DNA of 64,000 bases from Gillisella vitis (GTDB lineage: Bacteria > Pseudomonadota > Alphaproteobacteria > Rhizobiales > Rhizobiaceae): positions 124,001 through 188,000 of the forward strand of contig NZ_LMVL02000002.1 in NCBI RefSeq assembly GCF_001541345.2, given 5' to 3'. The stretch's first letter is position 1. Each line of letters opens with the position of its first letter. The notes beneath the pieces were generated by a model. It ran no database searches. It was not told the DNA's origin and was given only the letters and a program-made list of their open reading frames with translations. This document shows positions 9,492 to 19,506 of the stretch, piece after piece. A program made the translations under genes and the position numbers.

Positions 9492-10028
9492 ATGTTCATG
9501 CGGGTTGTGGTTTTTGCCGGTCTGACAGTCCTCGTCGCCACGCAATTGCCTGCCTATTTGCAGGACAGGACGGACACCGTACCGGAAAAGCCATCCCAGG
9601 CGGCAAGTCTTGAGGCAACCCGTCTCGCGGTCGCGCCGCAGTCGGTCGCCGGTTCAGGTCAGGCGATCCTGAAAGCCGATGGCCGGGGCCATTTCATCGC
9701 GCCTTTCCGCATCAACGGTAAGACCGTTGATGCGATGATCGATACCGGCGCAAGCACGGTTGCCATTAACGAGACCACCGCCCGCAGGCTTGGCTTCGGC
9801 GGCAACGATCTGAACTTCAAATATAAGGTCAATACCGCCAATGGCGACACTTTGGCTGCGGTGGTGATGTTGGACCGGGTGGAGGTTGGCGGGGTGCGCG
9901 TCACGAAGGTTCAAGCCCTGGTGCTAAAGGACAAGGCCCTGTCCGGCACGCTGATCGGTATGACATTCCTGAAACAACTCGGCAGCTACAAAGTTGAAGA
10001 TGGCCAGTTGAAGCTCAGTCAAAAATAA
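9492..10028 (+). CDS. Retropepsin-like aspartic protease, TIGR02281 type
   Basis: 178 residues from ATG at 9492, preceded by GGAGAGAG; an upstream ATG at 9429 lacks a ribosome site. A hydrophobic N-terminal anchor (VVVFAGLTVLVATQLPAYL) points to the periplasm. The single aspartic protease motif MIDTGASTVAI is near residues 80-90, and a second conserved stretch SGTLIGMTFLKQLGSYKVEDGQLKL ends the protein, as in the clan AA proteins common in Rhizobiales. The monomer carries one DTG, so it must dimerise. Substrate unknown. Confidence 0.88.
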   Translation: MFMRVVVFAGLTVLVATQLPAYLQDRTDTVPEKPSQAASLEATRLAVAPQSVAGSGQAILKADGRGHFIAPFRINGKTVDAMIDTGASTVAINETTARRLGFGGNDLNFKYKVNTANGDTLAAVVMLDRVEVGGVRVTKVQALVLKDKALSGTLIGMTFLKQLGSYKVEDGQLKLSQK

Positions 10029-10049
10029 GGGCTCCTCTAGGAGGAGCCC
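10029..10049. terminator. Bidirectional terminator between the protease gene and gpmA
   Basis: GGGCTCCT (10029-10036) and AGGAGCCC (10042-10049) form an 8-bp stem with a 5-nt loop between convergent genes. On the minus strand it is followed by TTATTTTT, so it serves gpmA best. Confidence 0.75.
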
Positions 10050-10082
10050 TGACATCATTCATTAAAACTGTTGAACCTGCGC

Positions 10083-10718
10083 TCAATGCGCGCCGGACAT
10101 GTCGCCCAGCACGTCCTTGGAGGCCACGGTGGAATCGGCGTTCAGCTTGTAGACCATCGGCACGCCGGTGGCGAGATTGACGCTGAGGATCTGCTCTTTG
10201 GTCAGCTTGTCCAGCACCATCACCAGCGAACGCAGCGAATTGCCATGGGCCGCCACCAGCACCTTTTCGCCCCGCAGCACGCGCGGCAGGATTTCGGTGA
10301 GGTAATAGGGCCAGACGCGGGCGCCGGTATCGCGCAGGCTTTCGCCGCCCGGTGGCGGAATGTCGTAGGAGCGGCGCCAGATATGCACCTGTTCCTCGCC
10401 CCATTTGGCGCGCGCGTCATCCTTGTTGAGGCCGGAAAGATCGCCGTAATCACGCTCGTTCAGGGCCTGATCGCGGATGGTTTCAAGGCCGGACTGACCA
10501 AGATTGTCGAGAATGATACCGCAGGTTTTCTGGGCGCGGGAAAGATCGGATGTAAAGGCGATATCGAACTGAATGCCGTAATCCTTTAGCGCCTTGCCGC
10601 CAGCATTGGCTTCCTGCACGCCAAGGTCGGTCAGGTCGGGATCACGCCAACCGGTGAACAGGTTCTTCAAATTCCAATCGCTCTGGCCATGGCGCACGAG
10701 CACGAGGGTACCGGTCAT
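10083..10718 (-). CDS. gpmA: 2,3-bisphosphoglycerate-dependent phosphoglycerate mutase
   Basis: 211-residue glycolytic enzyme interconverting 3- and 2-phosphoglycerate. From ATG at 10718 it begins [16 protein letters not shown], with the phospho-histidine motif RHG at residues 9-11; [10 protein letters not shown] is near 82 and AAHGNSLR, with the second histidine, near 153. An upstream ATG at 10781 overlaps the dapB region and would add 21 residues before the first beta strand, so it is rejected. Somewhat short, as usual for alphaproteobacterial GpmA. It follows dapB by 34 bp. Confidence 0.95.
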   Translation of the reverse strand: MTGTLVLVRHGQSDWNLKNLFTGWRDPDLTDLGVQEANAGGKALKDYGIQFDIAFTSDLSRAQKTCGIILDNLGQSGLETIRDQALNERDYGDLSGLNKDDARAKWGEEQVHIWRRSYDIPPPGGESLRDTGARVWPYYLTEILPRVLRGEKVLVAAHGNSLRSLVMVLDKLTKEQILSVNLATGVPMVYKLNADSTVASKDVLGDMSGAH

Positions 10719-10752
10719 CGACAAAATCCTCTCATTGACGTTACTGGAAACA

Positions 10753-11592
10753 TTATTGCGGAGATGAAAGCCCGAGAACATCGAGCATGGAGTAAAGGCC
10801 GGGCTTCTTGTCCTGCGCCCAGAGCGCGGCCTTGACCGCGCCGCGTGCGAAGATTGAGCGGTCGCCCGCGCTATGGGAAAGCGTCACGATCTCGCCTTCG
10901 CCAGCCAGCAGCACGGAATGTTCGCCGATGACAGAGCCGCCGCGCAACGTTGCAAAGCCGATCGAGCCGGGCGTCCGCGGGCCGGTATGGCCGTCGCGCA
11001 CTTTAACGGCCATGTCCTTGAGGTCGACGCCACGCCCCTTGGCGGCGGCTTCACCCAGAAGAAGGGCGGTGCCTGAGGGCGCATCGACCTTGTGTTTGTG
11101 GTGCATTTCCAGCACTTCGATATCCCAGCCGGACGCTTCCAAGGCCTTTGCGGCTTGGGCGACCAGCACCGACAGAAGGTTGACGCCGAGGCTCATATTG
11201 CCGGATTTGACGATCCGCGCATGGCGCGCTGCCGCTTCGAACTTCGCCTCATCGGCTTCGGAACATCCCGTGGTACCGATGATATGCACGATGCGCGCCT
11301 GGGCTGCGAGGGCTGCAAATTCCACCGAGGTTTCCTGCTTGGTAAAGTCGATCACCCCATCGGCATTGACGAAGGCGGCCAGTGCATCGTCGGTGACGGG
11401 AACACCCAGTGGACCGACGCCAGCCAGATCGCCCGCATCCCGGCCAATCGAAGCGGAGCCCGGACGGCCCACCGCCGCATGCAGCACAGCACCTTGCGTT
11501 TCGCAGATGATGCGCACCAGAGCTTGGCCCATGCGTCCGCTGGCACCAACCACGACCAGCTTCATCGGTCCGGTGTTCAACGCAACTGTCAT
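10753..11592 (-). CDS. dapB: 4-hydroxy-tetrahydrodipicolinate reductase
   Basis: 279-residue enzyme of lysine and diaminopimelate synthesis. The start at 11592 has GGAGAGAGG upstream; ATG at 11616 is too far from it. The NAD(P)-binding motif [11 protein letters not shown] comes at the N-terminus and the catalytic signature [13 protein letters not shown] about two-thirds along. The family's ATG is often the later one (MKLVVVG, 9 residues in). Part of a minus-strand housekeeping run with gpmA. Confidence 0.95.
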   Translation of the reverse strand: MTVALNTGPMKLVVVGASGRMGQALVRIICETQGAVLHAAVGRPGSASIGRDAGDLAGVGPLGVPVTDDALAAFVNADGVIDFTKQETSVEFAALAAQARIVHIIGTTGCSEADEAKFEAAARHARIVKSGNMSLGVNLLSVLVAQAAKALEASGWDIEVLEMHHKHKVDAPSGTALLLGEAAAKGRGVDLKDMAVKVRDGHTGPRTPGSIGFATLRGGSVIGEHSVLLAGEGEIVTLSHSAGDRSIFARGAVKAALWAQDKKPGLYSMLDVLGLSSPQ

Positions 11593-11637
11593 GCCTCTCT
11601 CTCCGTCCTTATCCATCCTTTCACGCAGGCTTTGCGC

Positions 11638-13428
11638 TTACAGCGAAGGACTTCCATTGGTTGCCTGCATGTTGTTCAGCCGGGCATAAAGCCCTTCCGG
11701 TCTTTCCGTCAGTGTCCTGTGGTTGCCCACTTCGACCACGCGGCCCTCCTGCATCACCACGATCTTGTCGGCCTTGACCACGGTGGACAGCCTGTGCGCG
11801 ATGACCACGACGGTCCGGCCGTTCATGGCTTCGTCCAATGCCTTCTGCACGGCGGCTTCCGATTCGGTGTCGAGAGCGGATGTCGCTTCGTCCAGAAGCA
11901 GGATCGGCGCGTTGCGCACCAGAGCGCGGGCGATAGACAGGCGCTGTCGCTGGCCACCAGACAGCGTCAGGCCGTTTTCACCCACCGGGGTTTCATAGCC
12001 ATAGGGCTGCGCCACAATGAAATCATGGGCATGGGCAAGACGCGCGGCTTCTTCCACTTCGGCATCGGTGGCCTCTGGACGGCCATAGCGGATATTGTCG
12101 CGGATCGTGCCTTCAAACAGATAGGGATGCTGCGACACATAGGCGATATGCTTGCGCAGCGAGGCCTTGGTCACATCGGCAATGTCCTGCCCGTCGATCA
12201 GGATCTGGCCCTGCGGCGGATCGTAGAAGCGCGGGATCAGCGTGATGATCGTGGATTTTCCGGCCCCCGATGGCCCGACCAGTGCGGTGGTCTTGCCGCC
12301 TTCGGCAGTGATATCGACGCCCTTCAGAATTTCAGGGCCGTTGCCATAGGCGAAATGAATGTTTTTGAACTCGATACGGGCCTCGCTGACCTTCAATTCG
12401 CCAGCGCCGGGCTTGTCGCGCTGATGCGGCTGAGTGTCGAGGATGGCATAGATCATCCGGGCATTGACCACGGCCCGTTCCATCTGGATCTGCAGTTTCG
12501 CCAGCCGCTTGGCAGGCTCATAGGCCATCAGCAGGGCGGCGATGAAGGAGAAGAAGGCGCCCGGCAACATGCCACCGGCGATGGTGCGGTAGGAGGCATA
12601 GGCAATGACGGCGGCAATGGCGAGACCGGCAAAACTCTCGGTAATCGGCGACGTGCGTTCGCTCAAACGGGCAATGCGGTTGGCGCGGCTTTCGGCGCTG
12701 TCGATAATGCCCTCCACCTTGCGGCCAAGCTCTTCTTCCATGGTGAAGGCCTTGACGACGGCAATGCCCTGGACGCTTTCCTGCATGGCGCCGAGCACCC
12801 GGCTGTTGAGCATGACGGAATCCGTTGTCGCCTTGCGTAGCCGCTTGGAAATATAGCGCAGCGAATAGAGAACCGGCGGCGCCACCACGAAAACGATCAG
12901 CGTCAGCACCCAGTCCTTGGCGAGCATGACGGCGATCAAGCCGATGAGGCTGAGCAGATCCCGTGCTGTCGAGGTGACGGTCAGGTTCAAAACATCTCTG
13001 ATACCATTGACATTCTGGCTGACCTGGGCGGCCAGATGCGCCGAGCGGGCCTCGTTGAAATAGCCCATCGACAGCGTCATCAGATGGCTGAACAACCGCT
13101 TCTGATAGCGCGCGACAATATTATTGCCGATCTTGGACAAAGCCACTGCCTGGCCATAGCTGGCAAGGCCACGTAGCGAAAAGGCAATGAAGATCGAGAC
13201 GCAGATGATCCAGACCAGGTCGGCACGCTTGTTGGCAAACGCCTCGTTGATGACCGTTTCCATGATCCAGGCGGTAAAGGCCGTCGTCAGCGCCACAGTT
13301 GCCAGGCAGATGATGGCGAAGACATAGCCGCGCACATGATCGCGGCCGTTTTCGGCGATGACCCGCTTAAGAACTGCCGTGATGCTTTCCGAGGATTCTG
13401 GCAGGGAGGTCTTGATGGTGTCGCGCAA
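11638..13428 (-). CDS. ABC exporter with fused membrane and ATPase domains (MsbA-like)
   Basis: 596-residue half-transporter. Six membrane segments (about 35-305) are followed by an ATPase with Walker A GPSGAGKST (385-393), signature LSGGQ (489-493) and Walker B ILLLDEATSALD (509-520). The domain order and RFYDPPQGQILIDGQDI match type-IV lipid/drug exporters (MsbA and related). It has no N-terminal peptidase domain. Substrate not readable; a lipid or glycan flippase is most likely. Upstream of dapB by 45 bp on the same strand. Confidence 0.92.
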   Translation of the reverse strand: MRDTIKTSLPESSESITAVLKRVIAENGRDHVRGYVFAIICLATVALTTAFTAWIMETVINEAFANKRADLVWIICVSIFIAFSLRGLASYGQAVALSKIGNNIVARYQKRLFSHLMTLSMGYFNEARSAHLAAQVSQNVNGIRDVLNLTVTSTARDLLSLIGLIAVMLAKDWVLTLIVFVVAPPVLYSLRYISKRLRKATTDSVMLNSRVLGAMQESVQGIAVVKAFTMEEELGRKVEGIIDSAESRANRIARLSERTSPITESFAGLAIAAVIAYASYRTIAGGMLPGAFFSFIAALLMAYEPAKRLAKLQIQMERAVVNARMIYAILDTQPHQRDKPGAGELKVSEARIEFKNIHFAYGNGPEILKGVDITAEGGKTTALVGPSGAGKSTIITLIPRFYDPPQGQILIDGQDIADVTKASLRKHIAYVSQHPYLFEGTIRDNIRYGRPEATDAEVEEAARLAHAHDFIVAQPYGYETPVGENGLTLSGGQRQRLSIARALVRNAPILLLDEATSALDTESEAAVQKALDEAMNGRTVVVIAHRLSTVVKADKIVVMQEGRVVEVGNHRTLTERPEGLYARLNNMQATNGSPSL

Positions 13429-13532
13429 GAAATGTCTTTCCCATTCGATTGGTCATAGCGACCATCATGGCCGCGCCAGCCGGTCTATAGCCAGTCCGGC
13501 GGCTTTTGACCATAGAGCAATGCGCGGTGCAA

Positions 13533-14555
13533 TCAACGCTGCCAGCGACGGCCTTCATGCTTCACGCCATAGCTCGATGGCGTGCGGGCATAGGCTGCCA
13601 ATCCCGAAAGGGCGGCCTGCGGGTGAATAGCGACAAAGGTGGGAATGGTCTTCATCATCTCGGTATGCGGTGCCTTGTCCTCGAAAGCCGCCCGGAAGAC
13701 CGGGCTCTTCAGCAAGGGGATAATCTTTTGCGAAATGCCGCCGGATAGGAAAACGCCGCCACGGGCCATGAAAACCAGGGCCATGTCGCCGGCAATCCGG
13801 CCGAGATAGGTCACGAACAGTGTCATGGTTTCCACGCAGACCGGATCATTGCCCTTCAGGGCATGCTGGGTCACATCGGCGGGATCGGTCCATACGGGCT
13901 CGATACCATCGGCCGCGCAGATGGCATTGTAGAGATGCAGGATGCCGCGCCCGCACAGGATCTGCTCGCCGGAAATCCGGCCCTCGATCCGCTCGATATG
14001 CGGAAAAATCTGCCAGTCGCGTTCACTGCGCGGCCCGATATCCACATGGCCGCCTTCGCCGGGAACCGGAAACCAGGTCTGATGGGTATAAAGCAGCCCG
14101 CCAACACCAAGCCCGGTGCCTGGTCCCAGAATGACGCGGGAGTTCAGCGATGTTTCGCTCAAGGGACCGATCGGTTCGCGGTCGTCGCGCCCCAGTGATG
14201 CAGCGGCCAGCGCCTGTGCCTCGAAATCATTGACAACAAGCACGTCGTCAAAGCCGAGATCGGCAATCATTGCCTTGGGACGAATGACCCAGGGGCAATT
14301 GGTCAGCGGGATTTCGTCATCCTTGATCGGCCCGGCCACAGCCAGAATGGCCGAGCGCGGCTGGAAGCCGGATTTGTCGAGAATGCAATCCTGAATGGCC
14401 TGGTCGATGGTCGGGAAATCCGCCGTGTGAATATTGGCAAATTCTCGCGGCGCAGCATGGGCATCCATGAGGATCCAGAAGCGGGCATTGGTGCCGCCGA
14501 TATCGCCGACAAGAACCGGAAAGGGCATGTGATCATTGTCATGAGGTTTTGGCAT
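13533..14555 (-). CDS. glk: Glucokinase
   Basis: 340 residues from ATG at 14555 (MPKPHDND); ATG at 14567 adds only four residues and cannot be excluded. Phosphorylates glucose at O6 with ATP. The ASKHA phosphate-1 loop [11 protein letters not shown] is near residues 14-24, [12 protein letters not shown] near 137-148 and [10 protein letters not shown] near 158-167, in the Glk order. Not a ROK-type kinase, since the zinc-binding cysteine cluster is absent. It lies between mgsA and the ABC exporter. Confidence 0.94.
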   Translation of the reverse strand: MPKPHDNDHMPFPVLVGDIGGTNARFWILMDAHAAPREFANIHTADFPTIDQAIQDCILDKSGFQPRSAILAVAGPIKDDEIPLTNCPWVIRPKAMIADLGFDDVLVVNDFEAQALAAASLGRDDREPIGPLSETSLNSRVILGPGTGLGVGGLLYTHQTWFPVPGEGGHVDIGPRSERDWQIFPHIERIEGRISGEQILCGRGILHLYNAICAADGIEPVWTDPADVTQHALKGNDPVCVETMTLFVTYLGRIAGDMALVFMARGGVFLSGGISQKIIPLLKSPVFRAAFEDKAPHTEMMKTIPTFVAIHPQAALSGLAAYARTPSSYGVKHEGRRWQR

Positions 14556-14602
14556 TGAAAAATCCATTTCTGGTCACGCGGCTTCGGCCTTGCGGTTTGA
14601 TA

Positions 14603-14983
14603 TTATTCCGTGATCACGGGCAACAGACGGTCGGCTGTCGCCCGATTGAGCGCCATCGGTGTATCGTAAAGAATAGCCAGCCGCATCAGCGCCTTGACAT
14701 CGACATCATGGGGCATGGGGGTGAGGGGATCGACGAAGAAGATCAGCATGGCGACCTCTTCCTGGGCGATCATCGCACCGATCTGCTGATCACCGCCCAG
14801 AGGGCCGCTTTTCATCCTGAGGACGTCGAGTTTCGGACAGGCATCCTGCACCCGTGCGCCGGTCGTGCCGGTGGCGACAATCTGCCATTGCTCAAGAAAA
14901 CTCTGATGATGGCGGGCAAACGCCGCCATCTGGTCCTTCATCTTGTCATGCGCGATCAGCGCAATCTTCTGGCGCTCAGCCAT
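14603..14983 (-). CDS. mgsA: Methylglyoxal synthase
   Basis: 126-residue enzyme making methylglyoxal from dihydroxyacetone phosphate, an overflow bypass of lower glycolysis. Motifs: [11 protein letters not shown] at residues 7-17, TGTTGARV near 38-45, [14 protein letters not shown] near 59-72 with the catalytic Asp, and [15 protein letters not shown] near 84-98. Short but complete. Lies next to glk, a setting that fits sugar phosphate control. Confidence 0.96.
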   Translation of the reverse strand: MAERQKIALIAHDKMKDQMAAFARHHQSFLEQWQIVATGTTGARVQDACPKLDVLRMKSGPLGGDQQIGAMIAQEEVAMLIFFVDPLTPMPHDVDVKALMRLAILYDTPMALNRATADRLLPVITE

Positions 14984-15044
14984 TGGTTCTCCCCTGAGCG
15001 TTTAAATCGATTTGCGGATCTCTTATACCAAGCGGCGGGGAATT

Positions 15045-15078
15045 GAAAAGCCGCCCCCGCCTGATCTTAGGGGCGGGG
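15045..15078 (-). terminator. Probable terminator at the end of mepA
   Basis: CCCCGCC (15055-15061) pairs with GGCGGGG (15072-15078); on the minus strand the stem runs into GCGGCTTTTC. It overlaps the last codons of mepA, so the call is moderate. Confidence 0.45.
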
Positions 15079-16107
15079 CGACGGTGATGGAACGTCCTCA
15101 CTCGGCAGGTTAGCATCGTCAGGTGTGGCCGACGAGGCTTTGACCGAGGTCGCACCCGGATTGACATAGGCCTTGGCGCCGCCAAAGGTCGCCTGTTTCT
15201 CGCTGGCGACAGACGGAGCATCCAGCACCGTGGCACAGGCCTTGGGCAGGTCCGAAACCATCACGGGCCGAGGTGGCGGTGGGGGCTTGGCATTTGGGTC
15301 GCGTTTCTTCTGTTCCCACGGTTCCTTGGTAAACCACCAGGCCAGGGATTTGTCGCAGCCATCGCCGGGGGCAACAGGTGCTTGCGGCTTGCAACCGGCG
15401 GCACCGGGCGGGCAGGAAAGCCGGATATGGAAATGCGCGTCATGGCCATAGATCGGACGGATCTTGCCCATATTGGTCCGATCGCCCGTCCAGCTTTCGC
15501 AGAGTTTTTTCTTGATGGTCGGATTGACGAACAACCGCTCGACCTGCGGATAGCTTGCCGCCAGCATCAACAGCCGGGCATGGGTCGGTGTCCAGGTCTG
15601 CGGATTGATCGTCAGGAACTTGTCCTTCAGGATCATCGAAGTGAAGGGCAGATCCTCGCGCTGCTGCACGCTCAGGCGTTTTGCTGGCATCGGGGTCAGC
15701 CAGATATCGGCGTCCAACCCGATCTGGTGGGAGGCGTGGCCATTGGCCATCGGTCCGCCGCGCGGCTGGGCGATATCGCCAACCAGCAGGCCAGGCCAAC
15801 CGATCTTCGGCGCATCCCGCGACAATTGCTCGATGGTCTGGATCATCGCCGGATTGCCCCAGCGGCGATTGCGCGACAGCCGCATGGCTTGCCAATTCGG
15901 CCCATCCGTCGGCAGGGCGACCGCCCCGCTCATGCAGCCACGGGCATAGGAACCATAGGGCATGACAGGCCCTGCATTGGGAAGGGTTTCCTGGGGAAAG
16001 GCGAGTTTTGCGGGCTGATCCGGCCCGGCCATGGCCATGTCGATCCCGAGTGAAAGAACCGCCAGCCCGGCTGTCATAGCCCGCAGCACTATTGATCGTC
16101 TCGTCAA
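15067..16107 (-). CDS. mepA: Penicillin-insensitive murein endopeptidase
   Basis: 346-residue periplasmic LAS-type peptidase that cuts D-Ala-mDAP cross-links of peptidoglycan. A signal peptide ends near residue 27 (MAMAG). Zinc ligands are visible in GHASHQIGLDADIWL (about 122-136) and GHDAHFHIRLSCPPG (about 221-235). A C-terminal extension of about 90 residues rich in Pro and Ala is longer than in E. coli MepA. Transcribed leftward, away from the yej operon. Confidence 0.93.
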   Translation of the reverse strand: MTRRSIVLRAMTAGLAVLSLGIDMAMAGPDQPAKLAFPQETLPNAGPVMPYGSYARGCMSGAVALPTDGPNWQAMRLSRNRRWGNPAMIQTIEQLSRDAPKIGWPGLLVGDIAQPRGGPMANGHASHQIGLDADIWLTPMPAKRLSVQQREDLPFTSMILKDKFLTINPQTWTPTHARLLMLAASYPQVERLFVNPTIKKKLCESWTGDRTNMGKIRPIYGHDAHFHIRLSCPPGAAGCKPQAPVAPGDGCDKSLAWWFTKEPWEQKKRDPNAKPPPPPRPVMVSDLPKACATVLDAPSVASEKQATFGGAKAYVNPGATSVKASSATPDDANLPSEDVPSPSPRP

Positions 16108-16366
16108 ATTTCACCTCATCCTTGCGGAATCATCCATCTACTTGGCAATCAAACTAGGGTTTGTCAGGCAAAAGTGGAACCAGGCTTTCCTCAAAACCGA
16201 AGAGTTTGTGTGGGTTTGCGTGCCAAAGCCTGTCTTTCGCCCGGTTTTGTCTTATCTTGCACGGCAAATCACCACTGCATGGTTCTCTTTCTCCGAAGGG
16301 AATGAGGGACGTCATGCAGGTGGAAAGGCATTTTCGGCCTTTCTGTTGAAATTCGAGGGGTAATTC

Positions 16367-18241
16367 ATGGCTGTCATCCGCGCCGGGGCAAAAATACGCG
16401 CATTGCTTATGGGTCCATTGTTCTTGGGTCTTTGTGCCGCACAGAGCTTGGCCACCCAGGCTTTCGCAGAGGAACCCCAATGGCGCCACGCCATCGGCTT
16501 GATCGACGCGCCGAAATATCCCGAGGGTTTTCAACGCTTCGACTATGTCAATGCCGATGCGCCGAAGGCGGGGGAATTGAAACTGTCGGCCAATGGGACG
16601 TTTGATACGTTCAATCCTGTTTTGGATAAAGGCCAACTTGCGGCAGGACTATTGCCACGTCTGTCGATGGTGACGGAAACGCTATTGAAGCCGTCTTTGG
16701 ATGAGGATGGTACGAGCTATGGATTGCTCGCCGAAGCTTTCGCTTATCCGGATGATTTTTCCTACGTCAAATTTCGTCTGAGACAGCAAGCAAAATGGGC
16801 CGATGGTCAGCCGGTAACACCGGAAGACGTTGTTTTCAGTCTGGAAAAATTCAAGGAGCTCAATCCGCTTTTCACCTCTTACTATAGCCATGTAGTGAAA
16901 GCCGAAAAGACCGGTGAACGGGAAGTGACATTTACGTTCGATCAGAAGGGCAACAAGGAATTGCCCTTGATCGTCGGTGAACTGGATATCGTTCCGAAAC
17001 ACTGGTGGGAGGGCCAGGGACCCGATGGCAAGCCACGCGACATTTCCAAGACGAGGTTAGAGCCGATCATGGGGTCCGGTCCCTATCGCATCGCCGGATT
17101 TTCGCCGGGTGGGTCCGTGCGCTACGAATTGCGGGAGGATTACTGGGGCAAGGATCTGAACGTCAACATCGGCTATAACAATTTCAAGACGGTGATTTAT
17201 ACGTTTTTCACCGACGAAAATGTGGAGTTTGAAGCCTTTCGGGCCGGGACCGTCGATTATTGGTATGAGACCAAGGCCGCTCATTGGGCCACGGCTTTTG
17301 ATTTTCCAGCCGTCAAGGACGGGCGGATCGTCAGAGAAGAGACACCGAATCCTTTTCGGGCAACAGGCATTATGCAGGCCATGGTTCCCAATCTGCGACG
17401 GGAGCTTTTCAAAGATGAGCGGGTCCGCGAAGCTTTGGGCTATGCATTCGACTTCGAAGAGCTCAACAGGACCGTATTTTTCAACAGCTACAAGCGCATC
17501 GACAGCTTTTTCTGGGGTACTGAACTCGCGTCGTCCGGTCTGCCTCAGGGCAGGGAGTTGGACATTCTGGGGGCGTTAAAAGGGGAGGTTCCCTCTGACG
17601 TTTTCACAAAGCCCTATGCAAACCCGATTGGCGGGACGCCTGAAAAGCAGCGTGATAATCTTCGCAATGCCGTGGCACTGTTGAAGCAGGCTGGATATGA
17701 AATCCGTGGCAGTAAAATGGTCAAGGCGGCAACGGGCGAGCCGCTGAAATTCGAAATTCTTTTGAGCAGCCCGATCCTGGAAGTGGTTGCAGTTCCTTAT
17801 GTCACAATGCTGCGAAAAATCGGTATTGAGGTTAGTATACGGACCGTTGATTCATCTCAATATATCAATCGTTTACGAAATTTCGATTATGACATGACGT
17901 GGACCGTGTGGGGCCAGACCCGCAATCCTGGAAATGAACAACGCAATTATTGGGGTTCGGCATCCGCCAATCAAAACGGCTCCCGCAATTATGCCGGCAT
18001 ATCCGATCCCGCTATCGACAAGCTGATCGATCAGGTCGTGTTCGCAAAAAGCCGGGATGACCTTATCACTGCCACAAGAGCGCTGGACCGTGTCCTCTTG
18101 GCTCATCATTATGTTATCCCGATGTATTACGGAAACACGGCACGCATGGGCTATTGGTCAAAGCTTGCTCACCCGGCAGAGTTTCCGCACTTTTCAACCG
18201 GTTTCCCCGACATCTGGTGGTCAAAGCAAGCCCCGAACTAA
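16367..18241 (+). CDS. yejA: YejA-type peptide ABC transporter substrate-binding protein
   Basis: 624-residue periplasmic binding protein of the SBP_bac_5 (peptide/nickel) family. GAGGGG sits 8 bp before the ATG. A signal peptide ends near residue 35 (AFA-EE). The mature N-terminus, WRHAIGLIDAPKYPEGFQRF, is the YejA/MppA-like start, and the family body follows (VTPEDVVFSLEKFK, DYWGKDLNVNIGYNNF, REALGYAFDFEELNR). First gene of yejABEF; the 173-bp gap to yejB may hold a processing or partial termination site. Base composition is a little lower in GC than its neighbours. Confidence 0.93.
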   Translation: MAVIRAGAKIRALLMGPLFLGLCAAQSLATQAFAEEPQWRHAIGLIDAPKYPEGFQRFDYVNADAPKAGELKLSANGTFDTFNPVLDKGQLAAGLLPRLSMVTETLLKPSLDEDGTSYGLLAEAFAYPDDFSYVKFRLRQQAKWADGQPVTPEDVVFSLEKFKELNPLFTSYYSHVVKAEKTGEREVTFTFDQKGNKELPLIVGELDIVPKHWWEGQGPDGKPRDISKTRLEPIMGSGPYRIAGFSPGGSVRYELREDYWGKDLNVNIGYNNFKTVIYTFFTDENVEFEAFRAGTVDYWYETKAAHWATAFDFPAVKDGRIVREETPNPFRATGIMQAMVPNLRRELFKDERVREALGYAFDFEELNRTVFFNSYKRIDSFFWGTELASSGLPQGRELDILGALKGEVPSDVFTKPYANPIGGTPEKQRDNLRNAVALLKQAGYEIRGSKMVKAATGEPLKFEILLSSPILEVVAVPYVTMLRKIGIEVSIRTVDSSQYINRLRNFDYDMTWTVWGQTRNPGNEQRNYWGSASANQNGSRNYAGISDPAIDKLIDQVVFAKSRDDLITATRALDRVLLAHHYVIPMYYGNTARMGYWSKLAHPAEFPHFSTGFPDIWWSKQAPN

Positions 18242-18414
18242 CCCGATGTGCGATCCTGCTGCGGGATGGGCGATCACAGCCTGCTTTGCAGGCCGCATTT
18301 CAGCCGCTACCAATAGGCACGGCGAATCAGCGCCCCGAACATACGGCAAGAGCAATAAAGGACGGATGGATTGGCAAAATGTGATGGCATGGTGAACACG
18401 GGAGCGTTCTGCTG

Positions 18415-19506
18415 ATGGGCGCCTATATCCTGCGCCGCCTGCTGTTGATGATCCCGACCATGGTCGGGATTATGGGCATTTCCTTCCTGGTCATCCAGTT
18501 TGCCCCCGGCGGTCCGGTGGAACAGGTGGTGGCGCAGTTGAGCGGGCAGGGCGACAGCGCCGACCAGCGGCTTTCCGGTGGTGGCGATATCGTCAGCCAG
18601 GGCGGCATGGGCGATGGCGGATCGAACTATCGCGGCGCCCAGGGGCTGGACCCGGATCTGATCAAGAAACTGGAAAAGCAGTTCGGCTTCGACAAGCCGC
18701 CGCTCACCCGGTTTCTCGACATGATGTGGAACTATATCCGCTTCGATTTCGGCGAGAGCTTTTTCCGAAACACCTCGGTGATCGACCTGATTGTCGAGAA
18801 AATGCCGGTCTCGATCTCGCTCGGCGTCTGGGTTCTGTTGCTGTCCTATGCGATTTCCATTCCGCTCGGTATCCGCAAGGCGGTCAAGGACGGCTCGACC
18901 TTTGATGTCTGGACCTCCGGCATCGTTGTGGTCGGCTATGCCGTGCCGGGCTTCCTGTTCGGCATTCTGCTGATCGTGCTGTTTGCCGGTGGCTCCTTCT
19001 ACAATTGGTTTCCGCTGCGTGGCCTGACCTCTGACAATTTCGCCGATCTCAGCTGGTGGCAGAAGATCCTCGATTATTTCTGGCATCTGACCCTGCCGCT
19101 GACCGCATTGCTGCTTTCGGCCTTTGCCACCACGACGCTGCTCACCAAGAATTCCTTCATTGACGAGATCAAGAAACAATATGTGGTGACGGCCCGCGCC
19201 AAGGGCCTCAGTGAGCATCGGGTGCTGTACGGCCATGTGTTTCGCAATGCCATGCTGATCGTCATTGCTGGTATTCCCGGCGCTTTCGTTTCGGCCTTCT
19301 TCACCGGTTCGCTGCTGATCGAGAATATCTTCTCTCTGGATGGCCTGGGGCGTCTCGGCTATCTGTCGATCATCAACCGCGATTATCCGATCGTGTTTGC
19401 CACGCTTTATATCTTCTCGCTGCTGGGCCTCGTGGTCAGCCTTGTCTCGGATTTGATCTATACCTGGATTGATCCCCGCATTGATTTTGACCGGAGGGAT
19501 GTCTGA
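18415..19506 (+). CDS. yejB: YejB-type peptide ABC transporter permease
   Basis: 363-residue inner-membrane permease (DppB-like). The N-terminal RRLLLMIPTMVGIMGISFLVIQFAPGGPVEQ is the family hallmark; a soluble insert (about 40-85, GQGDSADQ) is followed by five further membrane segments and the EAA loop VTARAKGLSEHRVLYGHVFRNAM near 257-280, which docks to YejF. The stop shares one base with the yejE start (TGATG). Confidence 0.95.
   Translation: MGAYILRRLLLMIPTMVGIMGISFLVIQFAPGGPVEQVVAQLSGQGDSADQRLSGGGDIVSQGGMGDGGSNYRGAQGLDPDLIKKLEKQFGFDKPPLTRFLDMMWNYIRFDFGESFFRNTSVIDLIVEKMPVSISLGVWVLLLSYAISIPLGIRKAVKDGSTFDVWTSGIVVVGYAVPGFLFGILLIVLFAGGSFYNWFPLRGLTSDNFADLSWWQKILDYFWHLTLPLTALLLSAFATTTLLTKNSFIDEIKKQYVVTARAKGLSEHRVLYGHVFRNAMLIVIAGIPGAFVSAFFTGSLLIENIFSLDGLGRLGYLSIINRDYPIVFATLYIFSLLGLVVSLVSDLIYTWIDPRIDFDRRDV

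Noticed and set aside
11092-12840. 582-codon frame on the plus strand
   Set aside because: Lies antisense to the ABC exporter and dapB, which have clear motifs; the frame is open only because of GC-rich codon bias.
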